Position numbers and translations under genes: made by a program. A DNA stretch of 64,000 bases, taken from contig QNQO01001156.1 of assembly GCA_003290165.1 (NCBI GenBank), positions 248,001 through 312,000 on the forward strand. The letters run 5' to 3'. The notes beneath the pieces were generated by a model. That model did no database searches, had not been told where the DNA came from, and worked only from the letters and a program-made list of their open reading frames with translations. The DNA comes from Berberis thunbergii (lineage: Eukaryota > Streptophyta > Magnoliopsida > Ranunculales > Berberidaceae). Every line of letters starts with the position of its first letter. Positions within the stretch are counted from its first letter, which is position 1. Shown piece after piece: positions 33,001 to 44,599 of this stretch.

Positions 33001-33490
33001 ATAGCATTTTTAAAAAAAATGCTATTACCATGTGCTATCTATAACCATTTGTGTTGTAGTGCAAGTAGATGGAATCTCCATCGAAGATGAATAGAAGGTC
33101 CACCATGAGCTCTCTATCAAATTCGCTTCACCTCCTTTGAGTTGTTCCACCTGTGTCCGAGAAGACCAACAACAATTCGTGTGAAGATTGAAGTAGCAAT
33201 GGTGAGCCAAAACTCTGTATTTCTCCAGTCGATAGCTTGTGGAAGCTTTGTAGCCATAAAGGGAAGAAACATTCCTCTGAGCAAGGCGGATGGGGCAGGG
33301 ATCTATTATCCACAAGAAAAACTTTAGCTTAAATGGATATTCAGGGCGGGGTGGATATCCACCAATCCATCCTGTATGGGGAATGTTTTTGAAAAATAAT
33401 CTAAACAGATATTTGAGGCAGATTTGGGGATCCGTAATCCCCGGATGGGCGGGGATGGATTTTCCCAAATCCGCCCCATTACCATCCCTA

Positions 33491-33670
33491 CACAACATTA
33501 TCAAATCAGACACTATTTTTTTCTTTTAAGAAATGCTCTTAAGTGAGGGTTTTTTTTTCCATATACAAGCGAAATTCACTTAAAACTAGCACTACTACTA
33601 GTACTAGCTTCACAACTATTTTTACTAGGCAAACTAAACAGAAACCAAAATTGGTTTGGAGTATGAATAG
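33491..33670. other. Short spacer between the hAT element and a solo LTR
   Basis: No gene is visible. It contains a short tandem of ACTAGTACTAGC-like text (33588-33611). Confidence 0.4.
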
Positions 33671-34198
33671 TGTGGATGCAAATTTCCACCGTATCACGTG
33701 CTGAACACGCGGAATAATCTGCGTAAGATGAAAAAAATCTTGACACCGGTGTAGTGTCCGCCACGAGGACTCTGATGCCAAAGTTAGAATAGTGTTCTAA
33801 AAAAGTATTTATTTCTCTATGTTCTTATAGAGAATTGACACATGGCATGTCAGGAACAATTGATGGTTGCAACTTCTCATTGATGGTTGTAACCTCTTGT
33901 TGATAATTGTAACTTCCGTAGATTGTTGTAAATTCCGTCAATGGTTGTAACTTCTCGTAGATGGTTATGACTTCCCGATTGGAGAGACCTCTCCTACAAG
34001 TTCATGTACTTAGCTGAGCATGGTGGTTGGCACCGAACATTATTCCTCTGCTGAAGATAGATTATTCTGCTGAGTTGCATTAAGCCTAGATTTGGGCTTT
34101 CTATACCTGTATCCGATTTGGGTTGACTTATTGGGAACGATCCAAAATTTTGTGTTTTTTTTGTCCTGCTGGACTAAGGATTACTTTTGGCTCCCACA
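33671..34198 (-). mobile_element. Solo LTR (528 bp) of a second Ty3 family
   Basis: On the minus strand it runs from TGTGGGAGCCAAAAGTAATCC (34198) to GAAATTTGCATCCACA (33671), with TGTGG/CCACA inverted ends. AATAG lies directly on both sides (33666-33670 and 34199-34203), a 5-bp target duplication. It matches the LTRs at 34306 and 42354 (ACACCGGTGTC, GTTACAACC-type repeats). No internal sequence adjoins it. Confidence 0.88.
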
Positions 34199-34305
34199 AA
34201 TAGGTAGAACTGATTTAGTTTTCCATTACAATAATGCATGCGTAAATTAAATTTTTATATCAAGCCACATGAAAACAATTTGTTGTTTTAGCTCAGGCAC
34301 CACAT

Positions 34306-34956
34306 TGTTGACATTCTCCCATGGCACATGTGGCCCGAAAATTACCCATGAAAGTTACAAGTAGTAAAAGCCCAAGTTTGGGCCCAATGCAGCCCAAGTC
34401 TGGGCCCAATACAACTCAGCATAACACTATTTTCTCAGCATATGAGTAGTATTCGGTGCTGACTACCATGCTCAGCTGAGCACACAAGCTTGCTTGAGAC
34501 GTGTCTCCAAACAACAAGTTACAACCACCAACGGGAGGTTACAACTTTCTACGGGTTACAACTACCTAAGAAAAGTTACAACCACTTGCAAGCAGATGAC
34601 TTACTCATCTGCCATGTGTCTCGCTCATCTGCCATTTGTCTCACTCATTTGCTGGATTACAATCGTTTGCAAACAGATGACTCACTCATCTGTCACGTGT
34701 CTCACTCATTTGTCAGCAGTTTACTCATTTTGCCTCTATTAATAGCCAAACACAAAACCATATGGAGGAAACTCTTTCTCGATTCACAATTCTCTTTTCC
34801 AATACAGAGAAATAAATACTTTCTTAAAGGCATTGCTCTAACTTTGGCATTGGAGTCCCCGTGGCTGGCACCACACCGGTGTCAATAATTAATCTCTATC
34901 TTATGCAAATTGCTCTGCGTGATCAGCACGTGATCTAGTGGAAATTTGCATCAACA
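34306..34956 (+). mobile_element. 5' LTR of the second Ty3 element
   Basis: It runs from TGTTGACATTCTCCC to TTTGCATCAACA, 651 bp, with TGTTGA/TCAACA inverted ends. It contains GGTTACAACTTTC-like repeats (34520-34590) and repeated CTCATCTG motifs (34600-34720). It is followed by TTTGTGATTTCAATGAGAG, a leader which in the second internal copy reads CTTGGTGTTTTCAATGGGAG. Confidence 0.8.
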
Positions 34957-35716
34957 AATTTGTGATTTCAATGAGAGGAAAAATCAAACTCATTGCAAGC
35001 TTTCTTCCGTTGATAAATTTTTTTCATTCATTTACATTAAATTTTCTTTCACAAACACTTTTATGAAGTTATTTTTCAGCACAATGGTGGGAACTTGAAA
35101 ATAAACTAGCAAAAGTAACGTTGCAAAGTCATCTGCTCGTATAGGGCCGTCATTGCTACCACATATTCAGCTGCCACCAGTCGGATAACCATTGGTAGTG
35201 GATCTGCCATTGCCGGCAGACTATCAAGTGCAACCTTCTGCCCAACAATTAAACTCAATGAAGATGAAACAAAAAGAAAATCTCGCAAGTCAGATCACTA
35301 ATTTGACTAAAATATTGGAGGACCAAACTTGGGTGGTAGAGCGATTAGTGAGCATACAGCCAAGGCAGAAGACACATCGTCATCAGCCAGTAGACCATGT
35401 GGATGGGAGCAGAAGTAGTCAGCCATTAAGGGGAAATAATTCATTCAAGGTCAGGGCCATGAGCAAATGTGTACTCTAGGCTTATGCCTTAAACAAGAGT
35501 CTTGTCAAGATTGGGCTCCCAAACACTATACACTCAAGGCTGAGGTCACAGATAATGCCAGATATGAGGGGTCGCAAAAGATAGAATCCTGATGGATGTG
35601 AACAATGCAGATGATCAAATATGGATCATTATATTAACTTGTCTTGAAACTGCCACGTCGCTGAGCGGCGTGGACCACCCTACCATGCAACCGATAAGCG
35701 GGATGCACCCAAGCCC
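34957..35716 (+). mobile_element. Leader region of the second Ty3 element
   Basis: Non-coding or decayed coding sequence colinear with 37826-38690 (shared ACTGATAG/ATTGGTAG, CCCAACAATT, ATTGGAGGA). No intact domain. Confidence 0.6.
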
Positions 35717-36260
35717 TTGAGAGCTAATGATGTAGCACAGATTATCAATGAGCAATTGAGGAACTTGCGAGACATGGAAAATCCAGATGATGCTCTGTGC
35801 AGAAAGGTGACCTTGGTAAACACTTCACCTTTTACAAATGACATTGAAAGGGTTTCTCCACCATCAAAGTTTACCATACCAACCTTTACTCATTTCAAAG
35901 GAGATTTTGATCCTAAGAGACACTTGAAGCATTTCAAAGTTTCACGACTCTTCACAAAAATGATGACTCACTTATGTGCAAAATATTTGCTATGACTTTA
36001 CAAGGAGTAGCCCAAGATTAGTTCCACACTTTGACGCTTGGTCGATCAATAACTTTAGGGAGCTCTCCTTTGTTTTCACAAAGGAGTATTTATCCTATCG
36101 AACATGCTGACCACATCTACAACATGAAGAAAAAGTCAAATGAATATCTCTCAGACTTCATCAAAATATTCAAGGTAGAAGGGGTGAGCATAAATGGGTG
36201 TGATGACCAAATTACATCCTTAACTTTCAATATCACCTATTGTATGACAAATTGACCATG
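35717..36260 (+). pseudogene. Ty3 gag remnant, internal copy I
   Basis: The frame reads PSKFTIPTFTHFKGDFDPKR, a typical start of a plant Ty3 capsid, then after a break ADHIYNMKKKSNEYLSDFIK, the Retrotrans_gag core. At least two stops or frame changes interrupt it. No zinc knuckle follows. Protease and polymerase are not readable before the tandem repeats begin. Confidence 0.75.
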
Positions 36261-36839
36261 AAATCGGGTAAAACTCTTGCCGAAATCTTCACCATGGCAG
36301 AACGCTATGCATTGTGAGATGGCGAAATCTTCACCTTGGCAGTAAAACATACACAGTGTTCACCGTTTCGATCAATCAAACTCTCCAGTGCAGAAGAATC
36401 TGATGATTGCAAAAATCGACCATTTCACAAAGTGGATTGAAGATGAGGCATCTTAGATTTTTGGAAAGAAAAAATACAATGTAAATATAAGAAAAAGATT
36501 TGATTGTATTTTATTTCTTTTTTGTATTTTATCTCTTCAACAAGAAACTCCTCTTCCGGTAGAGCATACACAAAGTTCTCCATTTCGGCCAATCAAATTC
36601 TCCACGAGAAAAACCAAACTTTGCTAAATTGACCGCTACAATGAAAGAAGATCCTGCAAAAAATATCGAACAAATTTTACATATACCTAAGTAAAGGATA
36701 TGTCATTTCGCTTCTTAGCATAGAACACACCTTCTTCAGTTGAAATAGTGAAATACGAGAATTCGTTTTACATGTCCTTCAGCAGAAGACATCAGAAATA
36801 CAAACATTTATGTGCACTTCAGTAGAGAATGATACTCCA

Positions 36840-37210
36840 TGTGAGTGCTTAATTCAATACATAAAAGCATCTTACTCAAGACTACTTAAATCCATTTAAG
36901 TTTAGTCAAGTGGTCATCAGACCACAAACAAAATGCCTCAGTAGAGGATCACACCTTGGTAGAGGATGGCATTATCAGTGAGTGGGTAATTCAATGCATG
37001 AAAGCATCATACTCAGGACTACTTAAATCCGCTTAAGTTTAGTCAAGTGGTCACCAGACCACACAAGCCAAATGCCTCAGTAGAGGATCGCACCTCAGTA
37101 GAGGATGTTAATATCCGTGAGTGGGTATTTCAATTAATCAATCACTGAGCATAGAAACATCTTACTCAAGACTGCTTAAATTTCTTTAAGTTTTGTCAAG
37201 TGGCTAGCAG
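36840..37210 (+). repeat. Minisatellite of about 138 bp, internal copy I
   Basis: Three units contain GAGTGGGTA or a variant (36843, 36980, 37119), AAAGCATCTTACTCA, GACTACTTAAATCC and AGTCAAGTGGTCA. Further units occur in internal copy II. Confidence 0.8.
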
Positions 37211-37539
37211 ATCATTTAACATTTGAATGCACTTTCCTAGATAAATAGATTTGAATCCATGATTAATTTCTTAAAGTTATGCTTAAATTTCAAATTAAGG
37301 ATATTGAAAACTCATGAAAGAAGCCAATCAAGCTTTTGCACCCTTAATGAAAATATTTATAGGTCAACATTCCAACAAACATACACAAAGTTTGGGGATC
37401 ATAAAAGAAAAAAAAACCCCAACTTGACATGAAGTCACCATCAACTCCAAAAAAAATCAAAGTCTCACCAGTAGAGCATCAACTTTGGATTGATTATTGA
37501 GTAGATCAGTAGACAAATCTAGGAGAGGACCTATACATT

Positions 37540-37790
37540 TACTTGGCAGTTTCAAATGTAGTAGTTAGCTCAATTCTCATAAGTGAAGAGTTGGGATTAC
37601 AACTTCCTCCCGGATGCTTGTCAAAAACTCATGAAATGGACGATATAGATGAGCCAATACGACTTGATCTATCAGCAGAGGACAACTATAAGTGCTCAAC
37701 CCTTAGCGAATTTCATAGTAGAATTCACTCCCTCCCCAATCGGATAAATAAAGTCAACAAACATATCAGTGTCGCTTCTTTTAATAAATG
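37540..37790 (+). pseudogene. Ty3 RT/RNase H connection remnant, internal copy I
   Basis: Frames around here read LAVSNVVVSSILISEELGLQ, matching the first strand of the RNase H after RT in Ty3 elements (usually LAVS..AVSAVLVREE). About 250 bp remain and end near the copy I/copy II joint. Confidence 0.55.
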
Positions 37791-38689
37791 AAGACTCCTC
37801 AACTCATCCAGTGGAAATTTGTATCCACAACTTGGTGTTTTCAATGGGAGTTTTGAATAAAACTCATTGCATACTCCCTTCATTTCATAAAAAAATTTAT
37901 GTTCATTCAATTTGAATTTTCCTTCATAGACACTTTTTTCAGAGTTCTTTTTCAACACAATGGTGGGATATCAAAACTATAATAGCCAAATTAACATTGC
38001 ACTGTCCTCTGCCCAAACCAGACAGCCATCGTCGCCATAGGTTCAGTCACTTCTGACCGGGTAGCCACTGATAGTATGTCTGCCACTGTCGGCTAATCAT
38101 CAATTGCAATTTTCTACCCAACAATTGGGTACAATAGAAATGAAACAACAAGAAAATCTCGAAGGTTAGATCGCCAATTTGACTAAAATATTGGAGGAGC
38201 AAACTCGGGTTGTAGAATTATTGGTGAGTAAACAGCTGAGACAAAAGACACATTGTCATCTGCCAGCAGACCATGCACGTGGTAGTGGAAGTAGTCATCT
38301 GTCAAAGGGAAATAATATCTCTGGAAGCATGCATTCGAGATTAGTGCCATGAGTAAATGTGCACTCTAGGCTCGGGCATCAAACGAGAGTTGTCTCAAGG
38401 TTGGGCTCCCAAGCAACTGTGCACTAAAGGCTGGGGTCCCAAATGACGCCAGATATAAGTGGTCGGCGTAAAAGACAGAATCCGGATGAATGTGAACAAT
38501 GTAGAGGACTAGATTTGGATCTACACTAATGTGTCATAAATACCACATTCAAAGACCCGTCAATCTAGAGGAGCTTTCAAGTGAATCCCATTGAAACTCT
38601 TCCTCATTCACATGCCGATGAGTAACAACTAAACTCAGAATATGAGAGTCATCTATCATTGATAATCAAAACCGATACCACCATACAGT

Positions 38690-39540
38690 TGATCAACATA
38701 ATACACCCAAGCCCTTGGGAGCTGATGATGTGCCACGAATGATCAAAGAGCAGTTGAGAAACTTGCAAGTCATGGAACACTTCACATTTTACAACTAACA
38801 TTGAAGGGCTTCCCCACCGTCAAGGTTTACCACACCAACTTTTACCTATTTCAAAAGAGGTTTTGGCCCTGAAAGACACTTGAAACATTTTCAAAGTATC
38901 ATGACTCTGCCACAAAAATGATAACCCATTAATATGCAAAGTGCTTACTATGACTTTACAAGGACTAGCCCAAGATTGGTTCCACACTTTGACCCCCTGG
39001 TCGATAAAAACTTTGGAGATTTCTCTATTATCTTCACAAAAGAGTATTCATTCAACCGAACCATAAAAAAACATGTTGACCACCTCTTCAACAAAAAAAA
39101 ATCAAAAGAATCGCTTTGAGACTTCATCAAAAGATTCATGGCAAAAAGGGCGAGCATAAATGGGTGTGATGACCAAATTGCATCCTTAGCTTTCAAGAAG
39201 GGTCTGCCCACAGATCATCGATTGTATGGGGAATTGACCATGAAACTGAGAAAAGCTCTTGATGAAATCTTTGCCATGGTAGAATGTTATGCATTGTGGG
39301 ATGACCAAAAATGTTAAGGCACCAGATGTACCCGAGAAAGATAGTCAACCTGTATTAATGAATGCAGATCAGAAGGAGGACAATAAGAATAAGGCTGACA
39401 AGCGTGTAACACGCTTCCCAACAAAAGACTCCTTAGCCAGTAGAGCATACAAGAGTTCACTGTTCCGATCAATCAAACTCTCCAGCGCAGAAGAATATGA
39501 TGATCGTGGCAATCGACCATTTCACAAAGTGGATTGAAAC
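38690..39540 (+). pseudogene. Ty3 gag remnant, internal copy II
   Basis: Colinear with 35700-36430. Frames include LVDKNFGDFSIIFTKEYSFN (capsid) and, at 39289-39537, a Lys/Asp-rich tail (DQKEDNKNKADKRVTRFPTK) extending beyond what is readable in copy I. Stops and frame changes are frequent. Confidence 0.7.
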
Positions 39541-39911
39541 TGAGGCATCCTAGCTTTTTAGAAAGTAAAAAAATGCAATGTAGATATAAGAAAAACTTGA
39601 TTGTATTTTATCTCTTCAGTGTATTTTATTTCTTCAATAAGAGACTCCTCAATTGGTAGAACATACATAGAGTTCTCCATTCCGATCAATCAAATTCTCC
39701 ACGAGATAAAAAACCAACTTTGGCTGAAGAGACTGCCACCAATGAAGGGAGATCCTGTAAAAAGGATCCGAACAAATAATTACATATACCTCAGTAAAGG
39801 ATATATTATTTTGCTTCTCAGCGTAGAATGAACTATCTTCATTTGGAATAGTTAAATATGAAAACTCATTCTACATGCCCTACACCAAAAAAAATTCAGA
39901 AATAAAAACAT

Positions 39912-39931
39912 ATATATATATATATATATAT
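39912..39931. repeat. (AT)n microsatellite
   Basis: About ten perfect AT units within the second Ty3 element. Confidence 0.9.
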
Positions 39932-39939
39932 ACCTTAGT

Positions 39940-41290
39940 ACAGGATGACACTCTTTGTGAGTGGGTCATTCGATTAATCAATCACTGAGCATCAGTGTTA
40001 TAAAAAAGGCTTGGGTGTTAGAGAAATGCCCAGATTAATGGGTGGGCGAGGTCTGGGCGGTCTAGGAGGGTTCTGGGCGGTCTAGAAGTGGTCTAGGTGA
40101 GTTTTTTTTTAATAAGGCTGATTGTGTTCTTATTTTTATAATTTAATTGTTTTTTATTCAATATATGTCTGAATGTAGCAATGATGATTGCTTAATGTAA
40201 TTCTCAAAGGATCTGCTGGTACCAATTTTAGTAATGTAGATTTTATCAAACTTGACTGAGGTCATTCATGCAATTTGAAGAAAAATAAAGAGTAGGTTTG
40301 GATATTTGTCCACAAATTCAACTTTGTATAAAGTACCCATCATGAGCAACTTTAGTCATTAGAGTTTTAATAAAGTTTGTTCATGATTGTTAATTTTTCA
40401 TGTTTTTAAATTTTGCATATGTATCTTGGCATTAAATTAGATGTATTTGATAAGGTATTATACTTAACTTTTGTAAATTATTAAATTTATAATACAAAAC
40501 CTAAAAGCGCCTAGGCACTAGGCACCTGCTCGCCGCATGCCGCCCACTCACCGCCTAACGTTTTTTAGAACACAGCTGAGCATAAAAGCATATTACTACT
40601 ACTTAAATCCTTTTTAGTTTAGTCAAGTGGTTAGCTGACCACACAAACAAAAATGCCTCAGTGGAAGATCACACCTCACTAGAGGATGACACTCTCCATG
40701 AATGGGTAATCTAATGCATAAAAGAATCTTACTCAGGACTATTTAGATCTGTTTAAGTTTAGTTAAGTGGTCACTAGACCACACAAGCAAAATGCCTTAG
40801 TAGAGGATCAAAACTTAGTAGAGGATGACACTATTCGTGAGTGGGTAATTCATTGAATAGAAGCATCTTATTCAAAACTACTTAAATCCTTTTAAATTTA
40901 GTCAAGTGGTCAGCAGACCACACAAAAAAAAACCTCAATAGATAATCACACCTCAATAGAGGATGATACTCTCCGTGAGCGGGTAGTTTAATGCATTGAA
41001 ACATCTTATTCAGAACTACTTAAATCCGTTTAAGTTTATCCAAGTGGTCAGTAGATGATGACATTCTTCGTGAGTGGGTAATTTAATTTATATAAGCATC
41101 TTACTAAGGACTATTTGAATCTGTTTAAGTTTAGTCAAGTGGTCATCAGACCACACAAGCCAAATTCCTCAGTAGAGGACGACACTCTCCGTGAGTAAGT
41201 AATTAATTAATCAATTACTGAGCATAGAGGCATTTTACTCAGAACTACTTAAATATATTTAAGTTTTATCAAGTGGCCTGTACATCACAC
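39940..41290 (+). repeat. Minisatellite of about 138 bp, internal copy II
   Basis: About six units marked by GTGAGTGGGTA or GAATGGGTA near 39959, 40697, 40839, 40978, 41073 and 41194, with AGCATCTTACT and GTCAAGTGGTCA. One unit is split by the hAT element at 39993-40575, and one is shortened to about 95 bp. Confidence 0.8.
39993..40575. mobile_element. Non-autonomous hAT element (583 bp)
   Basis: The ends CAGTGTTATAAAAAAGGC and (minus strand) CTGTGTTCTAAAAAACGTTAGGC are imperfect inverted repeats. CTGAGCAT flanks it exactly on both sides (39985-39992, 40576-40583), an 8-bp target duplication typical of hAT. The interior is AT-rich with GGGCGGTCTAG repeats near the left end and no coding sequence. 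Confidence 0.9.
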
Positions 41291-41649
41291 AATAATTCCA
41301 TGCAAATTTCAAGATAAACAAATTTTGTCCATGATTAATTTCTAAATCCTCAAGTTATGTTTAAGCTACGACTTAACATATTGGAAACTCATGAAGGAGG
41401 CCAATCAAGCTTTTGCAAGCTGAATGAAAATACTTCTAAGTCTGCAAACTAAAACAAAGTTAAATGAAATGCAACATTAATTCAACATAAGTTCCATAAA
41501 AAGGGCTAGCAAACCAACATACATGAAGTTTGGGAATCATAAAAGCAAAAAAGACCACTACTTGACATGAAGTCATCATCAACTCCAAAAGAAATTCAAA
41601 GTTTCACTAATAGATCATCATCTTTGGATCGATTCTTGAGTAGATCAAC

Positions 41650-42330
41650 AAGCAAATCCAGGAGAGGACCTGTACATATACTTGGTAGTTTCAAATGTAG
41701 CAGTTAGATCAGTTCTCATCAGCGATGAGTTGGGAGCATACTTCCTCTCGGATGCTTAAAACATTCATGAAATTGGTGGTAGAGTTGAGCTAATACGACT
41801 TGATCTACCTGTCGTAGACAACTATAAATGCTCAAGTCTTAGCAGAATTCATTTTCTCCTCAACCGGGGAAACAAAATCAGCCAACAGATCAATATCACG
41901 TCCTCCAATAATGAAGCCTCCTCAACTTGTGTTGAAACAAGGACAGGTCAAACCAAAGATATATGATATTTATATTGTGGAGGGATCGTCAAATCACAAG
42001 GGTGGTTGAGCGGGACTTGTTTTATTTACACCAGATGGAACTATTGTAGAACAAAACATCACATTTGGTTTCAAAGGATCCAATAATGAAGTAGAATATG
42101 AGGCCTTGTTTGCTGGTCTATGCCTAGCATAGGAATTGTCAATTAAAAAGTTAGTCATTTATTATGATTATCAATTTATAACCAATCAAGCATCCAGTGA
42201 ATACGTGACAAAACACATAAGGATGATTATCTACTTAAACAAAGTCCAAAAGCGATTCCCTTCTATTTTTGGCAGTGAAAACACATCTCCTCTGCTTTTA
42301 AGTAAGAAGGAAAAAAAATTGTTAGCTCGA
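41650..42330 (+). pseudogene. Ty3 RNase H remnants
   Basis: At 41675-41760 a decayed connection region like that at 37540 is seen. From 41960 the plus strand reads, across stops, EGSSNHKGG and [18 protein letters not shown], then KLVIYYDYQFITNQASSEYV. This is the archaeal-like second RNase H of Tat elements. Integrase is absent: the frame ends close to the 3' LTR, so about 2 kb of pol was lost. Confidence 0.75.
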
Positions 42331-42353
42331 AAGCAAAGGAGATGAGGGGCATT

Positions 42354-42829
42354 TGTGAGAGCAAAAAATAATCCTTAACCTAGCTGGATAAAAAACCCCA
42401 AAACTTTGGGTTGTTCCCAAGAAGCTAGCCCAAATAAATATAAGTACAGAAAGCCCAAATCTAGGCACAATGCAACTCAGTAGAACACTTTTTTTTTCAT
42501 TAGATGAATAGTGTTGGGCACTGACCACCATGCTCAACTGAGCACATGAACCCGCAGGAGAGGTATTTCCAAACGGGAAGTTATAACCATTAGCGAGAAG
42601 TTACAACGGTCGACAAAAATTACAACAATCTATGGGAAGTTACAATCGTTCACGAAAGTTATAATTATAAACAAGATGTTACAACCACCAATGGGAAGTA
42701 ACAACCATCAATGACTCCCAACCTGCCACGTGTCTTACTCATCTATGAGCAGTTGGTCTCGATAAGCCATGTGTCTCACTCTTCTACGAGTAGTTGGCTT
42801 CCGACTTGCCACATGAAGGTTAGATCACC
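42354..42829 (+). mobile_element. 3' LTR of the second Ty3 element, truncated
   Basis: After a purine-rich tract (AAAGGAGATGAGGGG, 42335-42349) the LTR starts TGTGAGAGC and aligns with the LTRs at 34306 and 33671 (AAAGCCCAAATCTAGGC, CATGCTCAACTGAGCAC). It breaks off at about 42829, where internal sequence of the first LTR family begins. The last 150 bp or so are missing. Confidence 0.78.
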
Positions 42830-43224
42830 AAACAGTGTTCTGGCACATGCTTAGCACGAGCATCAGAATCCAAGTCAGCTTTGATTCATGATTGTACCTA
42901 CGAATTGCTGTTTAAATTAAGGTAATGTTGTCCATACAGTGCATGACACTAACGGACATGTTCGCTCACCCTTAAACAGGCGGAACCTTTTTCAAACCAT
43001 GCAAGCTTAGTCAGCTAAGGTTGATGATGACGACTTCTGGTATGTCCCGACACCTAGTCCACCCAGTGCAGATCCTGATGGTTTAGGAAGTGGGAGTCTA
43101 ATCAGGGCTATCACGCCTGGTGACGACGACTCGCTAGGGATCGTTGCCCCCTACGTGGTCAATGATCTCCGAACCCAATCAGGTAAGCCTAGCCGGTGAC
43201 GATTGCAATGAAAGTTTATGATCA

Positions 43225-44050
43225 AAGCCTAGACCTGTAGCCCCTACTACATGGGTGTAGATGGTTTGGAAAGTAGGAGCCAAGTCAGTCTCAAACTAAT
43301 TTCGACGGCTCGCAACGGGACCATTGCTTTACAGCGTGGCCACCAAATTACCAACCTTGGACTTGTAGTCCCCATTGCGTAGGTGTAGATAGTTTAGAAG
43401 GTGGGAGCCTAGTCAGTTCTGAACTAATTTCTACAGCTCACCACGAGACCATTGTTTTCAGCGTGGCCGCCAGATTACTAACCCTGGACTTGTAGCCCCC
43501 CATTGTGCCGGTGTAGATAGTTTAGAAGGTGGGAGCCTAGTCAGTCACAAACTGATTCCGATGGCTCACCACGAGGACTACTACTTTTCAGCGTGGCCGC
43601 CAAATTGCCAACCATGGACTTGTAGCCCTACTGAGCGGGTGTAGATAGTTTAGAAGGTATGAGCCTAGTCAGTCGCAAACTGATTTTGATGGCTCGCCAC
43701 GAGACCACTGTGCTTCAGCATGGTAGCCAAAAATTACCAAATTTGTAGCTTGATGCGCACAGGTGTAGATGATTTGAAAGGTGGGAGCCTAGTCAGTCCC
43801 GAACTAATTCCGACGGTTTTCCACGAGACTAATGTTTTTCAGCCTAATTGCCGAACCTCTATGACTTGAACTTGTAACCCCCACCGCACGATTATAGATA
43901 ATTCAAAAGGTGGGAGACTAGTCAGTCCCCGGCTGATGTCGATGGCTCACCACTAGATTACCACTCTTCAGCGTAGCTGCCAAATTCTTACTCCCCAAAC
44001 TTGCAGTCCACATTGTTTGAACATAAATGGTTCGGAAGGTGGGAGCCCTA
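43225..44050 (+). repeat. 3'-region minisatellite of copy 2 (about seven 128-bp units)
   Basis: GGTGTAGAT or a variant recurs near 43254, 43382, 43510, 43639, 43763, 43890 and 44020, each followed by GGTGGGAGCC or similar. The unit is the same as in 9.93-10.5 kb, but with about four more copies. Confidence 0.8.
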
Positions 44051-44599
44051 AGCAGCTTGCCATGTGACCACCGCTCTCTTACGAAACAGCGGCCGCAAAG
44101 TTGAATCTAGCTAAGTCAATGTCTTCACACTCAAACGGATTGGCATCCTATTACCAACAAAGACAACTCATGCCGACACATAGATCATCTAGCCAGTGCC
44201 CAAATAAATGCTACATAGTGTGTCAGCCCAAGCTTATGACACCTGACTCAGTATAAACGTTTCAATGCGTACGCTCAGCTGTCGCAACTCTCCCATAGCA
44301 GCAGCTACAACCGACTAATCAGACAAGCGAAGCAAGCCTCTAGCAACTTATCTCGAGGACAAGACACAGCTCAGGCAAACCAACCCGAGGCTAAACTGTC
44401 CGCAACATGCCCGCTATCAAACATTACTATGCAACAGTTACTCTGAGTCATTCACAACATAAACAGTAAAGTTCTTGGCAGCAGACGACCACTCGACCTC
44501 CTAATGATTCAACCAGCCTATGCCAAAGCAAGATGACAAGACGAAACGAAAAACATACAAGAGAGGCAACAAACACAAAACAGATAAAATCGTTTTCAT

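Larger units (their letters stand above)
24421..33061. mobile_element. Non-autonomous CACTA element carrying host gene fragments
   Basis: The left end CACTACAAGAAAATTGTG and right end (minus strand) CACTACAACACAAATGG are CACTA-type termini, flanked by the 3-bp duplication CAA (24418-24420 and 33062-33064). Subterminal repeats are present on both sides. In 8.6 kb no CACTA transposase was found. Instead it holds pieces of a PDR transporter, a GDSL esterase, a Psb27-type protein, an F-box protein and a LOG enzyme, all on the minus strand and several with intact splice sites. This fits a Pack-CACTA: host genomic DNA captured between transposon ends. Confidence 0.85.
23773..33490. mobile_element. 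Non-autonomous hAT-like element holding a CACTA element
   Basis: The left end TAGGGTTGGTAGTGGGGCGG and the right end (read inward on the minus strand) TAGGGATGGTAATGGGGCGG are inverted repeats typical of plant hAT elements rich in GGGGCGG. The flanking 8-mers CGAAACAT (23765-23772) and CACAACAT (33491-33498) match at six positions, consistent with an aged 8-bp duplication. Without the nested CACTA it is about 1.08 kb and has no transposase. Confidence 0.78.
37805..41935 (+). mobile_element. Internal copy II of the second Ty3 element (direct duplication)
   Basis: At 37805-37825 a scrap of LTR end (GTGGAAATTTGTATCCACA) is followed by the same leader, gag, minisatellite and connection region as in 34957-37800, in the same order. 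Copy II is longer because of extra minisatellite units and a hAT insert. This is either a second element that lost most of its LTR or an internal tandem duplication. Confidence 0.7.

Noticed and set aside
24421..33061. An autonomous CACTA transposase gene
   Set aside because: Looked for between the captured pieces; no TnpD-like or TnpA-like frame could be read.
33025..33529. Frames on both strands at the right hAT end
   Set aside because: They run across the CACTA border and the GGGGCGG-rich hAT terminus, and no domain is seen.
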